NCBI GenBank assembly: GCA_013407085.1
Contig: JACCGJ010010800.1
Span: 239,697-303,696, forward strand
Length of the DNA stretch: 64,000 bases
Reading direction: 5' to 3'
Source: Atriophallophorus winterbourni
Lineage: Eukaryota > Platyhelminthes > Trematoda > Plagiorchiida > Microphallidae
Shown piece after piece: positions 39,008 through 49,243 of this stretch. The position numbers were made by a program, and so were the translations under genes. Below the pieces are notes generated by a model. It worked only from the letters and a program-made list of their open reading frames with translations. It was not told the origin of the DNA and made no database searches. How positions within the stretch are numbered: position 1 is the first letter of the stretch; every line of letters begins with the position of its first letter.

Positions 39008-39054
39008 ACCTTTGGTCTGACGAAGATTCTGTGTCAGAAGTGAAACGTTACCCA
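39008..39054 (+). ncRNA. Hammerhead ribozyme, right arm (family H2)
   Basis: Plus strand copy of the left-arm motif: TTTGGT, CTGACGA (39017-39023), stem II with TTCTG-TGT-CAGAA, GAAA (39042-39045), ACGT, T, ACCCA. The element ends five bases after the predicted cleavage site, directly against the target-site duplication. One base in stem II differs from the left arm (A for C), leaving the core intact. Confidence 0.7.
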
Positions 39055-40835
39055 GAAATTAGACGAATCTTTATTGAATTATACGTTTCCGGAACACTTA
39101 TATACCGCTTAATCTAGTTCCTCATCTTGTTTATTTCACTTACATTTCCTTTTTACCATCCTATGGTTGCTGTTAAGCTTGCTGCTTTTTAGACCATTAA
39201 AAACCTTGAATTACAGCCTCTCCACCATTTTCTTAATTAGTGCTGGCATGAGCAGTCTGTCCTACATGAGATGCGAGACACGAAGTTCATCACGCTATTT
39301 AAGAATATAAACGTGATATAGGCGACTGACACAATTCCAACGAAAAAATCTCTTCTGAATGTTGCAGACAAATTGTGTGCTAAAGCCTTACAGATACAGC
39401 TACAAGTCTCAACTTACCCAAATCTTAATGCGACTTCTGCAGGGTTAGACCAACTGTTGCCATGATCCTCTCCGTGAGACAACTTCAAGATAAGTGTCGG
39501 AAACAGCTTTTGCCCCTATACGCTGTTTTTATTGATTTAACGAAGGCATTCAGCAAGAATGGTCTTTTCAAAATGCTTGATCAGATAGGCTGCCACGAAG
39601 ACTGCTCATACTCGTTATTTCGTTTCACTCTGGCATGAAGTGTTCAGTTAATTTTCACGGTTTCGGTTTAGAAGCATTGTAATTTCGCCGAGGCGTCAAA
39701 CGAGCATGTGTTCTTGCTTTCACGCTGTTCGGCATTTTCATGGCTCTGCTTCAGAAGCGCGCGGTTAGGACAGGAACAGAAAGCATTTATCAACGGATCC
39801 GAAATATTGGTATGTTTTTCTACCTGAACTGTTTGAGGTTCATGATATGTTAATCCGTGGTCAGCTGTTTGCTAACGATTCAGCCTTTATTGCTTATTCA
39901 GAAAAACACCTCCAGTCGCTAATGTACTTGCTTTCGTTGGCATGCAAAGACTTTGGGCTAACAACCAGCATGGGCCAGAACCAAGTTCTTGGTCATGGGA
40001 TTGTATCGCCTCAAATCATTCCTGTTTGAAACTGTCAGCTTGAAACTGTACATCATTTCACATATCTTGGTTCAACCATTGCGGATAACCTCTCTCTAGA
40101 CAGGGAAATTGTTACGCAGATCGGCAGAGCAGCTGTCATTTTGTCCCGATGTAACTCTCGTGTTTGGGGTACCGGCAAGTTGACTGTAAAGACAAAGATG
40201 ATGGTATACAGCGCGTGCGTTCTAAATGCTTTACTGTACGGCAATGAAACCTGGACCACCCACGCAAGACACAAACGGAAGCTGAATGCATTCCATCTAC
40301 TAAGCATTCGTCGTATCTTGAACATATCGTGGATTTAAAAAGTGTCTAATGCTGATGTGCTTTTTAGAGCTGGTCTACAGAGCATGTTCACCCTACTTCG
40401 ATATCCGCCTACGGTGCTTGCTCACGTCTATAAAATGGAATGTGGTCGTATTCTTTATGGTGAGCTGATTTCAAGAAGTCAACCATTGGACAGTCCGCAT
40501 TTGCGGTTGAAATATTTTTTGTAAAATAAACATGAAAGCGCTTGCCATTATACTCACGAGTTGGGAAGAAATTGACTTGATCGCTCACATTGGAGGTATT
40601 GTGTAAAGCGTCGTCTGCAAGCTGTGGAGGAGCAGTACAGCTCTTGGCTGCTGAACGCAGATCACGCCGCCAGCGTGCAACTGATGCAGATCGATCGAGT
40701 AGTGCATATCCCTGCGAACACTGTAGGGATTTCTTCTCCAGGATCTGACTGATTTTCATTTGAAATTCTGTAGAACATGTAAAAAATCAAGCGATTGTGA
40801 TGTATATTCATGGTCTACATCGAGGCCAACGGTAA

Positions 40836-41699
40836 AATAAAGCGCGATATTAGAAAACCCCGACAATATGTTGTTTATATTTCCCAGGCATTTGTTTCTG
40901 AAAAAAACATTGGATTCACAGTCAATATTGCAGCGCTAATAGCACTTAGTTTGAAGGATTCGGGGACTAATGATTAAAACCACCGAATGCTTCCAGACCA
41001 CGCAAAATTACGATGTTCATATAAAGTTTTAAATTATATACCCAAAAAATTCAGACATCAAAATCATTATCTCATCCTAACATTAGCTATTAAAAAGCTT
41101 GCTTAAATTGTATAAATATTATCGAAGATGGCTATTTCTTTCCACAGCTTCTTAGGTAGGTGTTACCTAAGACTGACTAAGACTATCTTCCAATTAGTCT
41201 TCCAAAGATGCCTTACCATTTGCAGACATCACGCAGAGTTGCGAACAAAAATCATCACCAGGAAAATTGAAACTCCGTGAGTTCAAAGTCAATAACAGTT
41301 TTGTTTTGTCCAAATTTGTTTTAATTGTGATTTAACTATCGCGAGATTTAAATATTTCTCGGTTTATTAGTTGGTTCATGTTTGTTTATCTGTGATGGTT
41401 TTATGTTAATTTGGGCCAATCTGGCAACCCTCATTGTTTTCCATTTGTATATCGAGAAGTTGGGAACAAATGAGTATTAACAGACAAAAATGTTAGAAAA
41501 AACTGGTCAGCAATAATTGCGTTGCATTACTGCCATTTACAAACAAACCTCTTAACTCTATTTTAGAACACGAAAAAATCTGTCGAAGCTGCTTTATTTA
41601 CATTCTATTGAAGAAATTTCGTAACATTAACAATATTGACTGGTAAAAGTTAAAAACATTCAGAACAAAAATACTTATTTGCATGCATTTCAGACACAC
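40836..41699. other. No feature seen
   Basis: AT-rich sequence beyond the RTE 3' end; no gene or repeat recognised. Confidence 0.4.
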
Positions 41700-41746
41700 A
41701 CGTAGATCACGTCAATTTCGCGCTGTTTGCGCACATCAGGTAGGGA
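41700..41746 (-). ncRNA. Degenerate hammerhead ribozyme (family H1a)
   Basis: Minus strand: CCCTACCTGATGT, stem II GCGC-AAACA-GCGC, GAAA, then TTGACGTG. The last core A is T and the ACCGGT stem III motif is lost, so it should be inactive. Both flanks (GATCC.GCATGC upstream, GTGTGTG ... GCATGCAAAT downstream) match the copy at 1.9 kb. Confidence 0.55.
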
Positions 41747-42629
41747 CAATACGATCTAGATCCGCATGCATTTTATAACATTAAGTTTGTATAAACTTTA
41801 TATCAAACGGTAAATGGATCTGTCAAAATTTACATTGCTGCTGCGGTGTTAAAATAACAACAGTGAGTATAAAACCGAATCTAAATGCCTGATATGACGC
41901 ACAACTATCAGCAACCAAGTATCGTAATTCGTTATTTAGTAAAATAATTACACCCAAAATTTCAATTTTGATTTAATCTTGAAAACTGACTTGATGTAGA
42001 ACCAGTGGTATGTTGGTAATTTACATCAACGAGGTTAAAATTTCTAACACACAAGTCTTGTAAATTCAAAACAGCACAAGCAAAAGGGTTTGGGCGAAGC
42101 CGGTGTTTGCGTACTAAAATTTCTACCATCGTTGAATGTCGCCTGATACTACTATATTCAAGAGCCTTATGCTTTAAGCAATTTTAACGTGATATTGCGT
42201 GATTTGTTACAATTAATCAATTTGCATCTAGTTTTCCAACAGGACATTAGGCTGAACTTATCGGAACCTCAATTTTTTTGTAAATTTAAATGTCACAAAT
42301 GCTAAAGAATGGATTTGTTAAATATGTTAGCCGACCTTTCATTGTGTGCAGTTGTTCGAGATTTATACAACGTCTGGAATGAATGTTTCTTTTAAAATGT
42401 GACTGTATGGGCGATTTGCTATTTGACATTAAAAAAATTCGGTAACGATTAACATCTCAAGTGAAAGGATTTATTTGGATGTATTTATGCGTAGTAATTC
42501 CACCCTACATCCCGTTTATATAAGATGACCTTTATCCAAACGAATATTTTTTCACCATACCGAGACAATACATGACATTTTTTTCTAACAACAAGTGTAG
42601 ATCTTCCCAACGCCTCAACTTTATGTATA

Positions 42630-42716
42630 TATATTCTTATACGAATATCCTATGGTGTTGTACAGCTACGAGCTTTTTATGCCATAAATTCTTGAATCTT
42701 GAATCATGAATTTTGA
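42630..42716 (+). mobile_element. CR1-like LINE, 3' UTR remnant
   Basis: ATATCCTATGGTGTTG, GAGCTTTTTATGCCATAAAT and a tail of CTTGAATCTTGAATCATGAAT match the last 80 bases of the copies at 1.3 kb and 39.2 kb. No coding part remains. Confidence 0.6.
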
Positions 42717-43529
42717 AATTTATCACAAGTTGATTTTGTTTAACAAAAATCCTCATTTGCCCACATTTCTATCGCGCATCGCTTATTTCAGTAAAGGGAT
42801 CTGTTGTTGTTGATTTATTTTCGCGACTGTCTACATATGAGGTCTGCATTTATAATAATCACTCCTTTTATATCTCACCTAACCGTCAGTTAATGACGCA
42901 TCGTTTCAGTGAATCCAGGTTATAAATTAAATAATAAGCAACCCTCTGCAAGCTTTGCATAAGCAACTAGAAAATAAATGTTTACCACCTTATTTCTCAG
43001 CTCTCAGAAAGTCATCTCCAATTACTTTCATGAAAGTCAACTGTACTGAATGCGTATTGTGAAGATCTAGCTGTAGGAAAAGTTGGCAAAATTGAGCTCT
43101 GATCAAGCAAAAAAAAATTTTCTTTCAATGTCTGGTAAACGTGCAAATTATTCCAACCAAACTTTCTGCTTGAGTGTCGAAGAAAATTAGTCATCGTCAA
43201 ATTCTGTCATGCTGGTTCAATGTTATTCATTTTATGGGGAATATTGATTTAAGCGTGATGATTTATGAAAAAAACGCTCGTCGTTCTAACAAGAAAATCA
43301 AGTGAACAAAGTGTCGGTCTGTTTCAAATTCATTGTAATGTGGACATTGGAATTATATGTTTATAAGAATTTATTTCCACAGTAAATTATTATGTTCGCT
43401 GATCAGAACAATGTGCCCGTAAGCAAGATTCCGGTATCGAAAGTTTCCGCGTTTTAGCGACTGCAGTTGATTCCTTTTAGTACGTTTCATGTAGTAAATG
43501 AATAAATAAATAATGTTTTGGCGAGATCA
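42717..43529. other. No supported gene
   Basis: AT-rich; the frames present are short and featureless. Confidence 0.4.
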
Positions 43530-43859
43530 ATGAATATGTCGCTAAAGCCGATTATCGATGCAAGAAAGCAAACCCAGCGAGTCTAGTTCATAGGGTATGA
43601 TGCCAAAACTTGGTTTCGTATTGTGTCGCTGACCCGATATGACTACGAAACCTGGAGGCACACGCACGAGCACAAGGCAGATATTCTGACTTCCGGGTAC
43701 AAGGTAAGCAAGCAAACGCTCGAGGTCGAGCACACAATTCTCCAATGAGAAAATAGTAAAACCCTGGCAGTTAGTTCGGGTATATGAGAGTGCATTGTTT
43801 GTACTCTAATCACAGGTTTTGAATATGAGGGTACGATCGAAGTCACTTCTGACATTACA
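43530..43859. mobile_element. Possible solo LTR or short non-coding insertion
   Basis: A 330-base, more GC-rich island is flanked by GATCA at 43525-43529 and 43860-43864. Its minus strand begins TGTAATGTC and its plus strand begins ATGAATATG, close to the TG...CA ends of a long terminal repeat, allowing one extra base. No internal retrotransposon genes are nearby. A chance five-base duplication is quite possible. Confidence 0.3.
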
Positions 43860-44415
43860 GATCAGACTGGCTCCGGCTGAACCCAAAATATGAGCCAACA
43901 AACTATTAGCATATTCACTACTGCATCCCGCAATAAAGTATCCCGCAAATTGTTCAAACATCTATAACGCACATGACAATGAATAAATAAACTTGCCTAT
44001 ATGTTATAGGCGAATCTCGTGATCCCAGAAGTGTTCCAAGGTTAACCCATCCCCGTTGTCACTTCCATACGATTTGTCCGACGATTACGCACCAAGCCAT
44101 TCCGATTGTCCATGAACACAAATTATTTGTTCAATCACATTTAGTTTTACCTCATTAACATATGTGTGAGCACACGTGGATCAACAGGCTGCTCTTGAAA
44201 GCCTTAACAAGGTGGCGTAAAATTTTGTGTAGTATTTATCAATTGTTTGAAGCCCGGCGAATCCTAATCGTACTGTCCTTACATGAATGTTACAGACAAT
44301 AGAGTAAGAAGAAGAAGAACGCTACGGAACCGTTTGGATGTGAGCGATGAAATTGAGTGCAAAACGAATAGTTGGGCGTGTTGGACCGACGTTGTCGTGT
44401 TATATGTAATCTTAT
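43860..44415. other. No supported gene
   Basis: Mixed-composition sequence without recognised features. Confidence 0.4.
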
Positions 44416-44750
44416 ACTCAGAACTCAGAACTCAGAAAGTTTTGTGTTAGAAAAAGCAGTAAGCTTAACAATAACCATAGGATGACAGTTATACGGAGTA
44501 AAAATATAAAATCTCTCAAAAATCAATAGAGACAGTCACATACCGCATGGTTCGTCATATACACATCCAGTTAAGAAGCGAAAACCGCAACAGATTCCGA
44601 GCCTGTGATTTATTCGGGCACAAAGTTCCAAGTGAAACAAATTCTTACCGAGAAAAAGTTTTCAAGAATATCCAATCAAGAATGCGAGATGTTTAAAGCC
44701 TTTTAATGTTTTCGTGTTTGAGTAATGCTATTGTGCTTTAGCAAGTGTTT
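44416..44750 (-). mobile_element. CR1-like LINE, 3' end (heptamer-tail subfamily)
   Basis: Beginning with three ACTCAGA units (44416-44437), the sequence runs parallel to 49244-49600 with many substitutions: accataggatgaca, tcaatag.gaca, cataccgcatggttcgtc, ttccaagtgaaacaaattct. It is therefore the 3' UTR and about 70 C-terminal codons of the same subfamily as the intact RT copy, on the same strand, truncated at about 44750. Stops interrupt the C-terminal frame. Confidence 0.8.
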
Positions 44751-46206
44751 ATAACCGAAGTTTTGATGTTTATGGGTCATGCTACTTCGCGCTCTTCATA
44801 TAACTAAGGAACTGACGAATTATTTATTTTCACAATGCATAGTTTGGATAACATCAGGAGTAGCTCACGAATTTTATTATTCTCCTTATTGAGGTTTTCG
44901 TTCTGGAATCGTTTTTTTATTAAATTCGATCGACGCGTCTAAAATATGTGAGTACTCATCTGAGTAAACACTGAGCGTTAAATATCCAATTTCCAAATGA
45001 AAGTGCATGGTGTATGTTGGACAACAAAGTTTGGATCAAAGAATTTTATTTACAGTGGACATATTTTAAGGTATATCAATTCTATATTGATCATGCTTTC
45101 GCCTAGACATTTATTGTAGATTTTTCAAATCAATGTACGACAACTCATTTGGAAACAGTTTCTGGGTAATCAGTGGTGGTTCAACGCTAACATTGAAACG
45201 ATTTGTGGATAAATCACAATCATATGGGTTTTAATACCACTACATTTAGTTTTCCAGGCCAAGATGATTTATTATGGAACTCTTTTTCGAGCTTACCGGA
45301 ATCCATATCTTCAAAGGGCAAGTTGATGAGATATTTTCTCCTATTTAACCTTTCGTTTTAACTGGGGTGGGCAGATGGTGTAACAAAAGTGTAAATATTT
45401 CGAGATTCTGCTGCATTATTGAAATTTATAACGGTGAGCAATACAGAAAACAATTGTTGGAAGTAAACATGGTTATAGGGTAATCTGCATAAAACGGATC
45501 AACTAGCCTCCGATAAAACGGCGTGGTTTTATGCACACATTTACCCAGCGATATTCAGCAAGATATTTATCATTAAGTAATCGGTGGTGGCGGTAGGTGT
45601 ACGTGCCATCGTGGAAAAAGTCACGCGTCCGTAAGAAAGAAATGGTTGAGAAAAACCACGATGGGACTGAAAAAATTATAACATTTGCCAATTGGATAAA
45701 GTTTTGCAGGTTAGAAATTTCCGAACTATTGAAGTAGCCGAGGAATCAAACTAAGTATGAATAATGGGAGATTTGCTTAAAAAAGTCAAAATGTCACAGA
45801 GGTGGTATTTACATTGAAAATATTTTCCAATAGTTTATACGTCACTTGTGGTAAATACCTATATTTGTGTGCAGCCCGGTTAACATGTAAAAGTACATCA
45901 AACAGTATTACCATTTTATTCGATCAGAAAACTCAAGTGAAATGTGTGCATTCTTAATGATACTCGCGCCAGAAATCATCGAAAGCAAATGTGGATATAA
46001 CCTCAATAAATATGCGTCTGAATAGCATCAGTCGGCCTGTCCCCCTTCGCCGTAACGTTGGAACAAAGAGAGGATGTGCAGCACTTTTGTAAAGCCTTAT
46101 CTTTTGTGTCAACAGATGAAAGATTCATACTATATTCTTTGTTATAAGCTATGAATGACGAATGTTCATCATTGCAATTTACTAGAGGTATATATATATA
46201 TATATA
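44751..46206. other. No supported gene; TA microsatellite at the right edge
   Basis: AT-rich; frames are short. The last 15-20 bases are a TA repeat into which the pogo-like element is inserted. Confidence 0.4.
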
Positions 46207-47332
46207 CACTCAAATCTCGGTACTATGCCACCTCGTTACTATGCCACTCTCGCTACTATGACACTTTTGCTCGGTCCGGACAAAATTCAATACAAAATAA
46301 ATTTACTATGCCACTCCCTACTCTCGTTACTATGCCACTAATCTATGACTATTTAAAGGTGCATTTTTGCGCATTTTACGCATATAGTCAACCGGTTTCA
46401 AGGTCAAACACGCGATGTTTCTCCCTGACGCCACCTACAACAAGCCAATCACCTCACGCACAAAGACAAGCCTCTTTCCTACTCTTGTTTTAAGTATCGA
46501 TAGATAGACCCACGAAAACGCGCGCACAAACAGACCCTCACAACTGTGACATCGTTATTTTTCAAACTATTCAGCCCATAATGTCAGCTTCGAAACGCAA
46601 GCAAACCGACTTTACGCTGAAGGAGAAGTTCGAGATCATCGATGCTGCGATGAAGGAGCCGAATCAGTCCAAGTTGGCGAGGGAGATTACTAAGAAATGG
46701 GGCGTCGAATTCAAGAGAACCACCGTGAAGGGCATTCTCAGTAAGGAGGATGCAATTGGAGTTACAATCAAAGCTGGAGTTCCATCGAAGCACATGAAGC
46801 TGACGCATCCTCACGACCCGAAGTTTGAGTAGGGAGTGCTGATGTGGCTAAGGCAACAAGAGGACTGAATCTGCCTGTCAGAGGCGATCTGATCAAGGAG
46901 AAGGTGATAAAACTGACCGAGCTGATCCCATACTTCATGGCGAGCGACGGTTGGTTAGACAGCTTCAAGAAGCGCAATGGCGTCACGTTCAAAACTGTGC
47001 ATGCAGCCCTGGAGCGGAGTGGATTCCTAATCCCTTTTGATTGGCAGCAGCAGTTGTCCGCCCTTACTCCAGGCATTTCTCTGCATGAGGCTTCAACCTG
47101 GACGAGACTGATGCAAGCGTGTGATCGGATAGACAACGAGATGAACGAGAACCGACGAAAGAAGATGCGTCAGCCGACGATTTCTGAGAGCTTTGGACTG
47201 ATCGATTGAGCAAATAAATGATGGACTTGAGAAAACAAAGCCGTTTTTACAAAACCTCGTTACTATGCCACTCTCGATATTATGCCACTCTTGCTCGGTC
47301 CCAACGTGTGGCATAGTACTGAGATTTGAGTA
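46207..47332 (+). mobile_element. Pogo/Tigger-like DNA transposon, internally deleted
   Basis: Terminal inverted repeats of 25 bases (46207-46231 and 47308-47332) start CACTCAAATCTC and contain GTACTATGCCAC; they differ at two positions. Subterminal TACTATGCCACT units recur three or more times at each end and would suit transposase binding. TA lies directly outside each end (46205-46206, 47333-47334), the target of the Tc1/mariner superfamily; since the flanks are TA repeats the duplication is not independently proven. The only gene encodes the DNA-binding half of a CENP-B-like transposase. There is no room for a DDE domain, so the element could only have moved in trans. Confidence 0.85.
46581..47209 (+). 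pseudogene. Pogo-type transposase, DNA-binding part only
   Basis: The first frame (46581-46832) has a CENP-B/Psq-type helix-turn-helix: KRKQTDFTLKEKFEIIDAAM, SKLAREITKKWGVEF, TVKGILSKE. It ends at a TAG (46830-46832), probably a mutated Gln, because reading through gives GVLMWLRQQ, the start of the second CENP-B-type helix-turn-helix. That domain continues in another frame after a shift near 46870: LNLPVRGDLIKEKVIKL, FMASDGWLDSFKKRNGVTFK. A short tail then ends with RRKKMRQPTISESFGLID. The catalytic DDE domain, normally about 200 residues, is missing. The QPTISESF tail resembles a weak PCNA-interacting (PIP) box, known at the C-terminus of pogo transposase. This suggests that N- and C-termini were joined by internal deletion. 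Confidence 0.8.
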
Positions 47333-47580
47333 TATCTATAGAGATATATATATATATATATATATGATATATATCAAAAAGAATGTTTTCATACTTTGAA
47401 ACACGTAATTTGTTTTGTTTGTTCTTGTCTAACGAAACTTCGGACAGCGGTAAACGATTGAGTTGAAGTGTTGGATATAGTTAACTATATTCACGTTTGT
47501 TATTTCGACATTTCTAGAGTTTTTGATACTTTTGATCACTATTAGCTTTTACCGAACTCGATTTGTTTAGGAATAAGTGA
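47333..47580. other. TA microsatellite and AT-rich sequence
   Basis: Alternating TA at about 47331-47372, then AT-rich DNA without features. Confidence 0.5.
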
Positions 47581-48530
47581 TCATCTCCTCGCGACTACAT
47601 GTCAGATCGCCACGCCCTAGTTAAAGTAAACGTAGTGCTATCCAAAATGTTCAAAACCACCAGCGGAGTCCCACGAGGATCTGTGCTAGGTCCGCTTATT
47701 ATTATCTTATACATAAGCGATTTACCCATCCTCATCTTATAGAAAATGGTCCTGTTCATGGATGATATGAAAATTTGGACGCGAATTAGTTCTGCAGATG
47801 ACTGTGAGAAACTGCGAAGGGATTTAAATAACGTGTCCGGTTGGGTGGCTGTGAATGATATGACATTCAACATACGGAAAAGCAAGATGCTGCTCCTAGG
47901 CTAAAATGTTACTTGGACATATCGATCGGGAACTGAAAATTTGGCATGAGCTCGTTTGTTAAAGTGTTTGGAGTGTGGATAAGTGGAAACCTGAATAATA
48001 CGGTTCACTGCAATTATATATATCGACAGGCAGGCACACTGTTAAGTATCTTTCGAAGCATATTTCGAAGATTCTCATTAGTGCCGTTACCAAGGATAAT
48101 CAGCGTCTAAGTTCGCTCTACGATAAAGTATTCGGTAGAGTTCTGGGCTCCTTGGCTGCTAAAAAATATTACTTTCTTTGATAAAATCTATCACTGAGTG
48201 ACGGGTCTTTGCAATGATCCGTATACCGATAGATTGCAGCGTCTGGATCTATGTGAATTAACCCGAAAGGAGTATACGGCGCGATATTATCATGATCTTT
48301 ATAATTGTATCTATCGAATGACATCCACTAAGACACTTGATTAATGTGTGTGATGAGAAAGTGACACGCGGACATACCTTATCCCTTTATATCCTAAGTT
48401 CACGTATTGATATGCGGTGCCATTTTTTGTTGTACGTGCTATATTCCTTTGCAAATTTATACCCTAACATTTTGTTGACTTTCCGTGTCTGGTGATATTT
48501 AAAGCAAAACTGAATTTATACATGTAAAAG
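47581..48530 (+). mobile_element. CR1-like LINE, RT fragment
   Basis: Plus strand: HALVKVNVVLSKMFKTTSGV, PRGSVLGPL (motif B), LFMDDMKIW (motif C, with Met where Ala is usual), DDCEKLRRDLNNVSGWV, MTFNIRKSKMLLLG, then frameshifted YRQAGTLLSIFRSIFRRF, VEFWAPWLL and a C-terminal part to about 48530. It pairs with the minus-strand fragment at 30985-31475. The 5' end lies inside RT and no tail repeat is clear. Confidence 0.75.
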
Positions 48531-49243
48531 ACCATCAATCGTGAGCCATAATTTTGATATACTCTGCTCGTCAATTACCATTATTTTTCACATTCTAATT
48601 CATACCGAAATTCGTTGATGTATTTCAGTACTAACTGTTTAACCATAAATACCTGATTCCCTGATTCAATATACCGATTCGAACATTTTAATAGCATATA
48701 TACGGGATACATTATTCTCTCGGCGACACTCAATAAACTTACTCAACTGAAAATGCAATTAACAAAGTCACCAGCTCGCAAAAGTTAGACACAAGGATCA
48801 AGGTTACAACTCACCCTAAATATCGCAGTTTATAAATTTCATCGAATGATACTTAAGTGAAAGTTTCTCTGCTTTAAATAAAAGAAAATTCACTTAAAAT
48901 CTAAAAATGAGCTGGTGTTCCACCATTCTCTAGAATGAGATAGCCATCACTGAGTACAGAAATATTGTTCGAGAATAAATGATAGTTAGGAATTCGCTGC
49001 TAATCGAATTTGTCTGAGAGCACTCCGAGTTCAATCCCAGGAGAATTTGTATGCACAAGTGTTGAGCACTCGTTCTTAAGTACAATTACTCAACCATTGT
49101 CATTCTGAGAAGTAGTATCAATTATTCTGATATCGTTGACTGCGTGGCCAGGCAAAAGTGTCGTATTGCATTCCGTTTTATCGATTAAGCGGTAGTTAAC
49201 ACTGGGGTATTTGTTTGAATAAAGTAAGCCATTGCGCATAATC
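48531..49243. other. No supported gene
   Basis: AT-rich. GAGTTCAATCCC near 49028 resembles a tRNA B box but no cloverleaf can be drawn around it. Confidence 0.4.

Larger units (their letters stand above)
38741..39054 (-). mobile_element. 314-bp palindromic element with two hammerheads, Penelope-like
   Basis: The insert is bounded by identical 13-base copies of GAAATTAGACGAA at 38728-38740 and 39055-39067; removing it restores the CR1 frame (FKTKLDE joined to SLLNY). It comprises an 81-base unique part (38741-38821), a left arm 38822-38925, a 25-base spacer and a right arm 38951-39054. The arms are 104 bases each, reverse complements with only two mismatches visible. Each arm has a hammerhead whose cleavage side points outward. 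No ORF is present. Penelope-like elements carry hammerheads in their terminal repeats and often have inverted partial repeats, so this is best read as a truncated Penelope-like or retrozyme-like insertion; no Penelope RT is present here to prove it. Confidence 0.8.
37640..39225 (+). mobile_element. CR1-like LINE nested in RTE copy B
   Basis: A 5'-truncated CR1 begins within the block LLLSNLWITLDDWTKSIDKG. It carries ACYLDISKAFDR (motif A), ATSGVPQGSVLDPILFLVYV (motif B), an altered palm, LDTLNSLSMKNKLPFNFNKC, WSPWLKNDVENMQ and YFYFVRVCFTWNILPS, then a C-terminus that is interrupted at 38741 by a smaller element. After that element the reading resumes KLDESLLNYTFPEHLYTA, stop. The 3' UTR (CATCCTATGGTTGC, GCTTTTTAGACCATT) ends in TTGAATTA where RTE sequence restarts (CAGCCTCT). 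The orientation is the same as the RTE host. Confidence 0.85.
35686..40835 (+). mobile_element. RTE-like LINE interrupted by a CR1 insertion (copy B)
   Basis: Plus strand, in order: 5' UTR from TTGTCAGGGCCGGAG (35686); endonuclease (36430-37090: VDVSYLQ, EKAYKFFGKKGANVNLY, VVLGDFDARVGADYESW); linker and RT N-terminal region to PPKLIK (37620); CR1 insertion 37640-39225; then RTE RT resumes with MRDTKFITLFKN and the block YAVFIDLTKAF (39520). The palm block reads LFANDSAFIAYS (39865), so the canonical second Asp is preceded by Asn. ALLYGNETWTTHARHKRKLN (40230), the finger AYPCEHCRDFFSRI and the 3' end ATGGTCTACATCGAGGCCAA follow. Several stops and frameshifts make it inactive. Uninterrupted RTE sequence at 59190 confirms the insertion point. 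Confidence 0.85.

Noticed and set aside
26185..40835. RTE-CR1 mosaic as a natural fusion enzyme with RTE endonuclease and CR1 RT
   Set aside because: RTE RT sequence resumes after the CR1 3' UTR in copy B, so it is a nested insertion. The CR1 part is out of any continuous frame with the RTE.
46155..46493. 112-codon plus-strand ORF covering the left end of the pogo-like element
   Set aside because: It runs across the TA repeat and the terminal inverted repeat, so it is not a gene.
49017..49050. B-box-like GAGTTCAATCCC
   Set aside because: No cloverleaf and no A box at the right distance.
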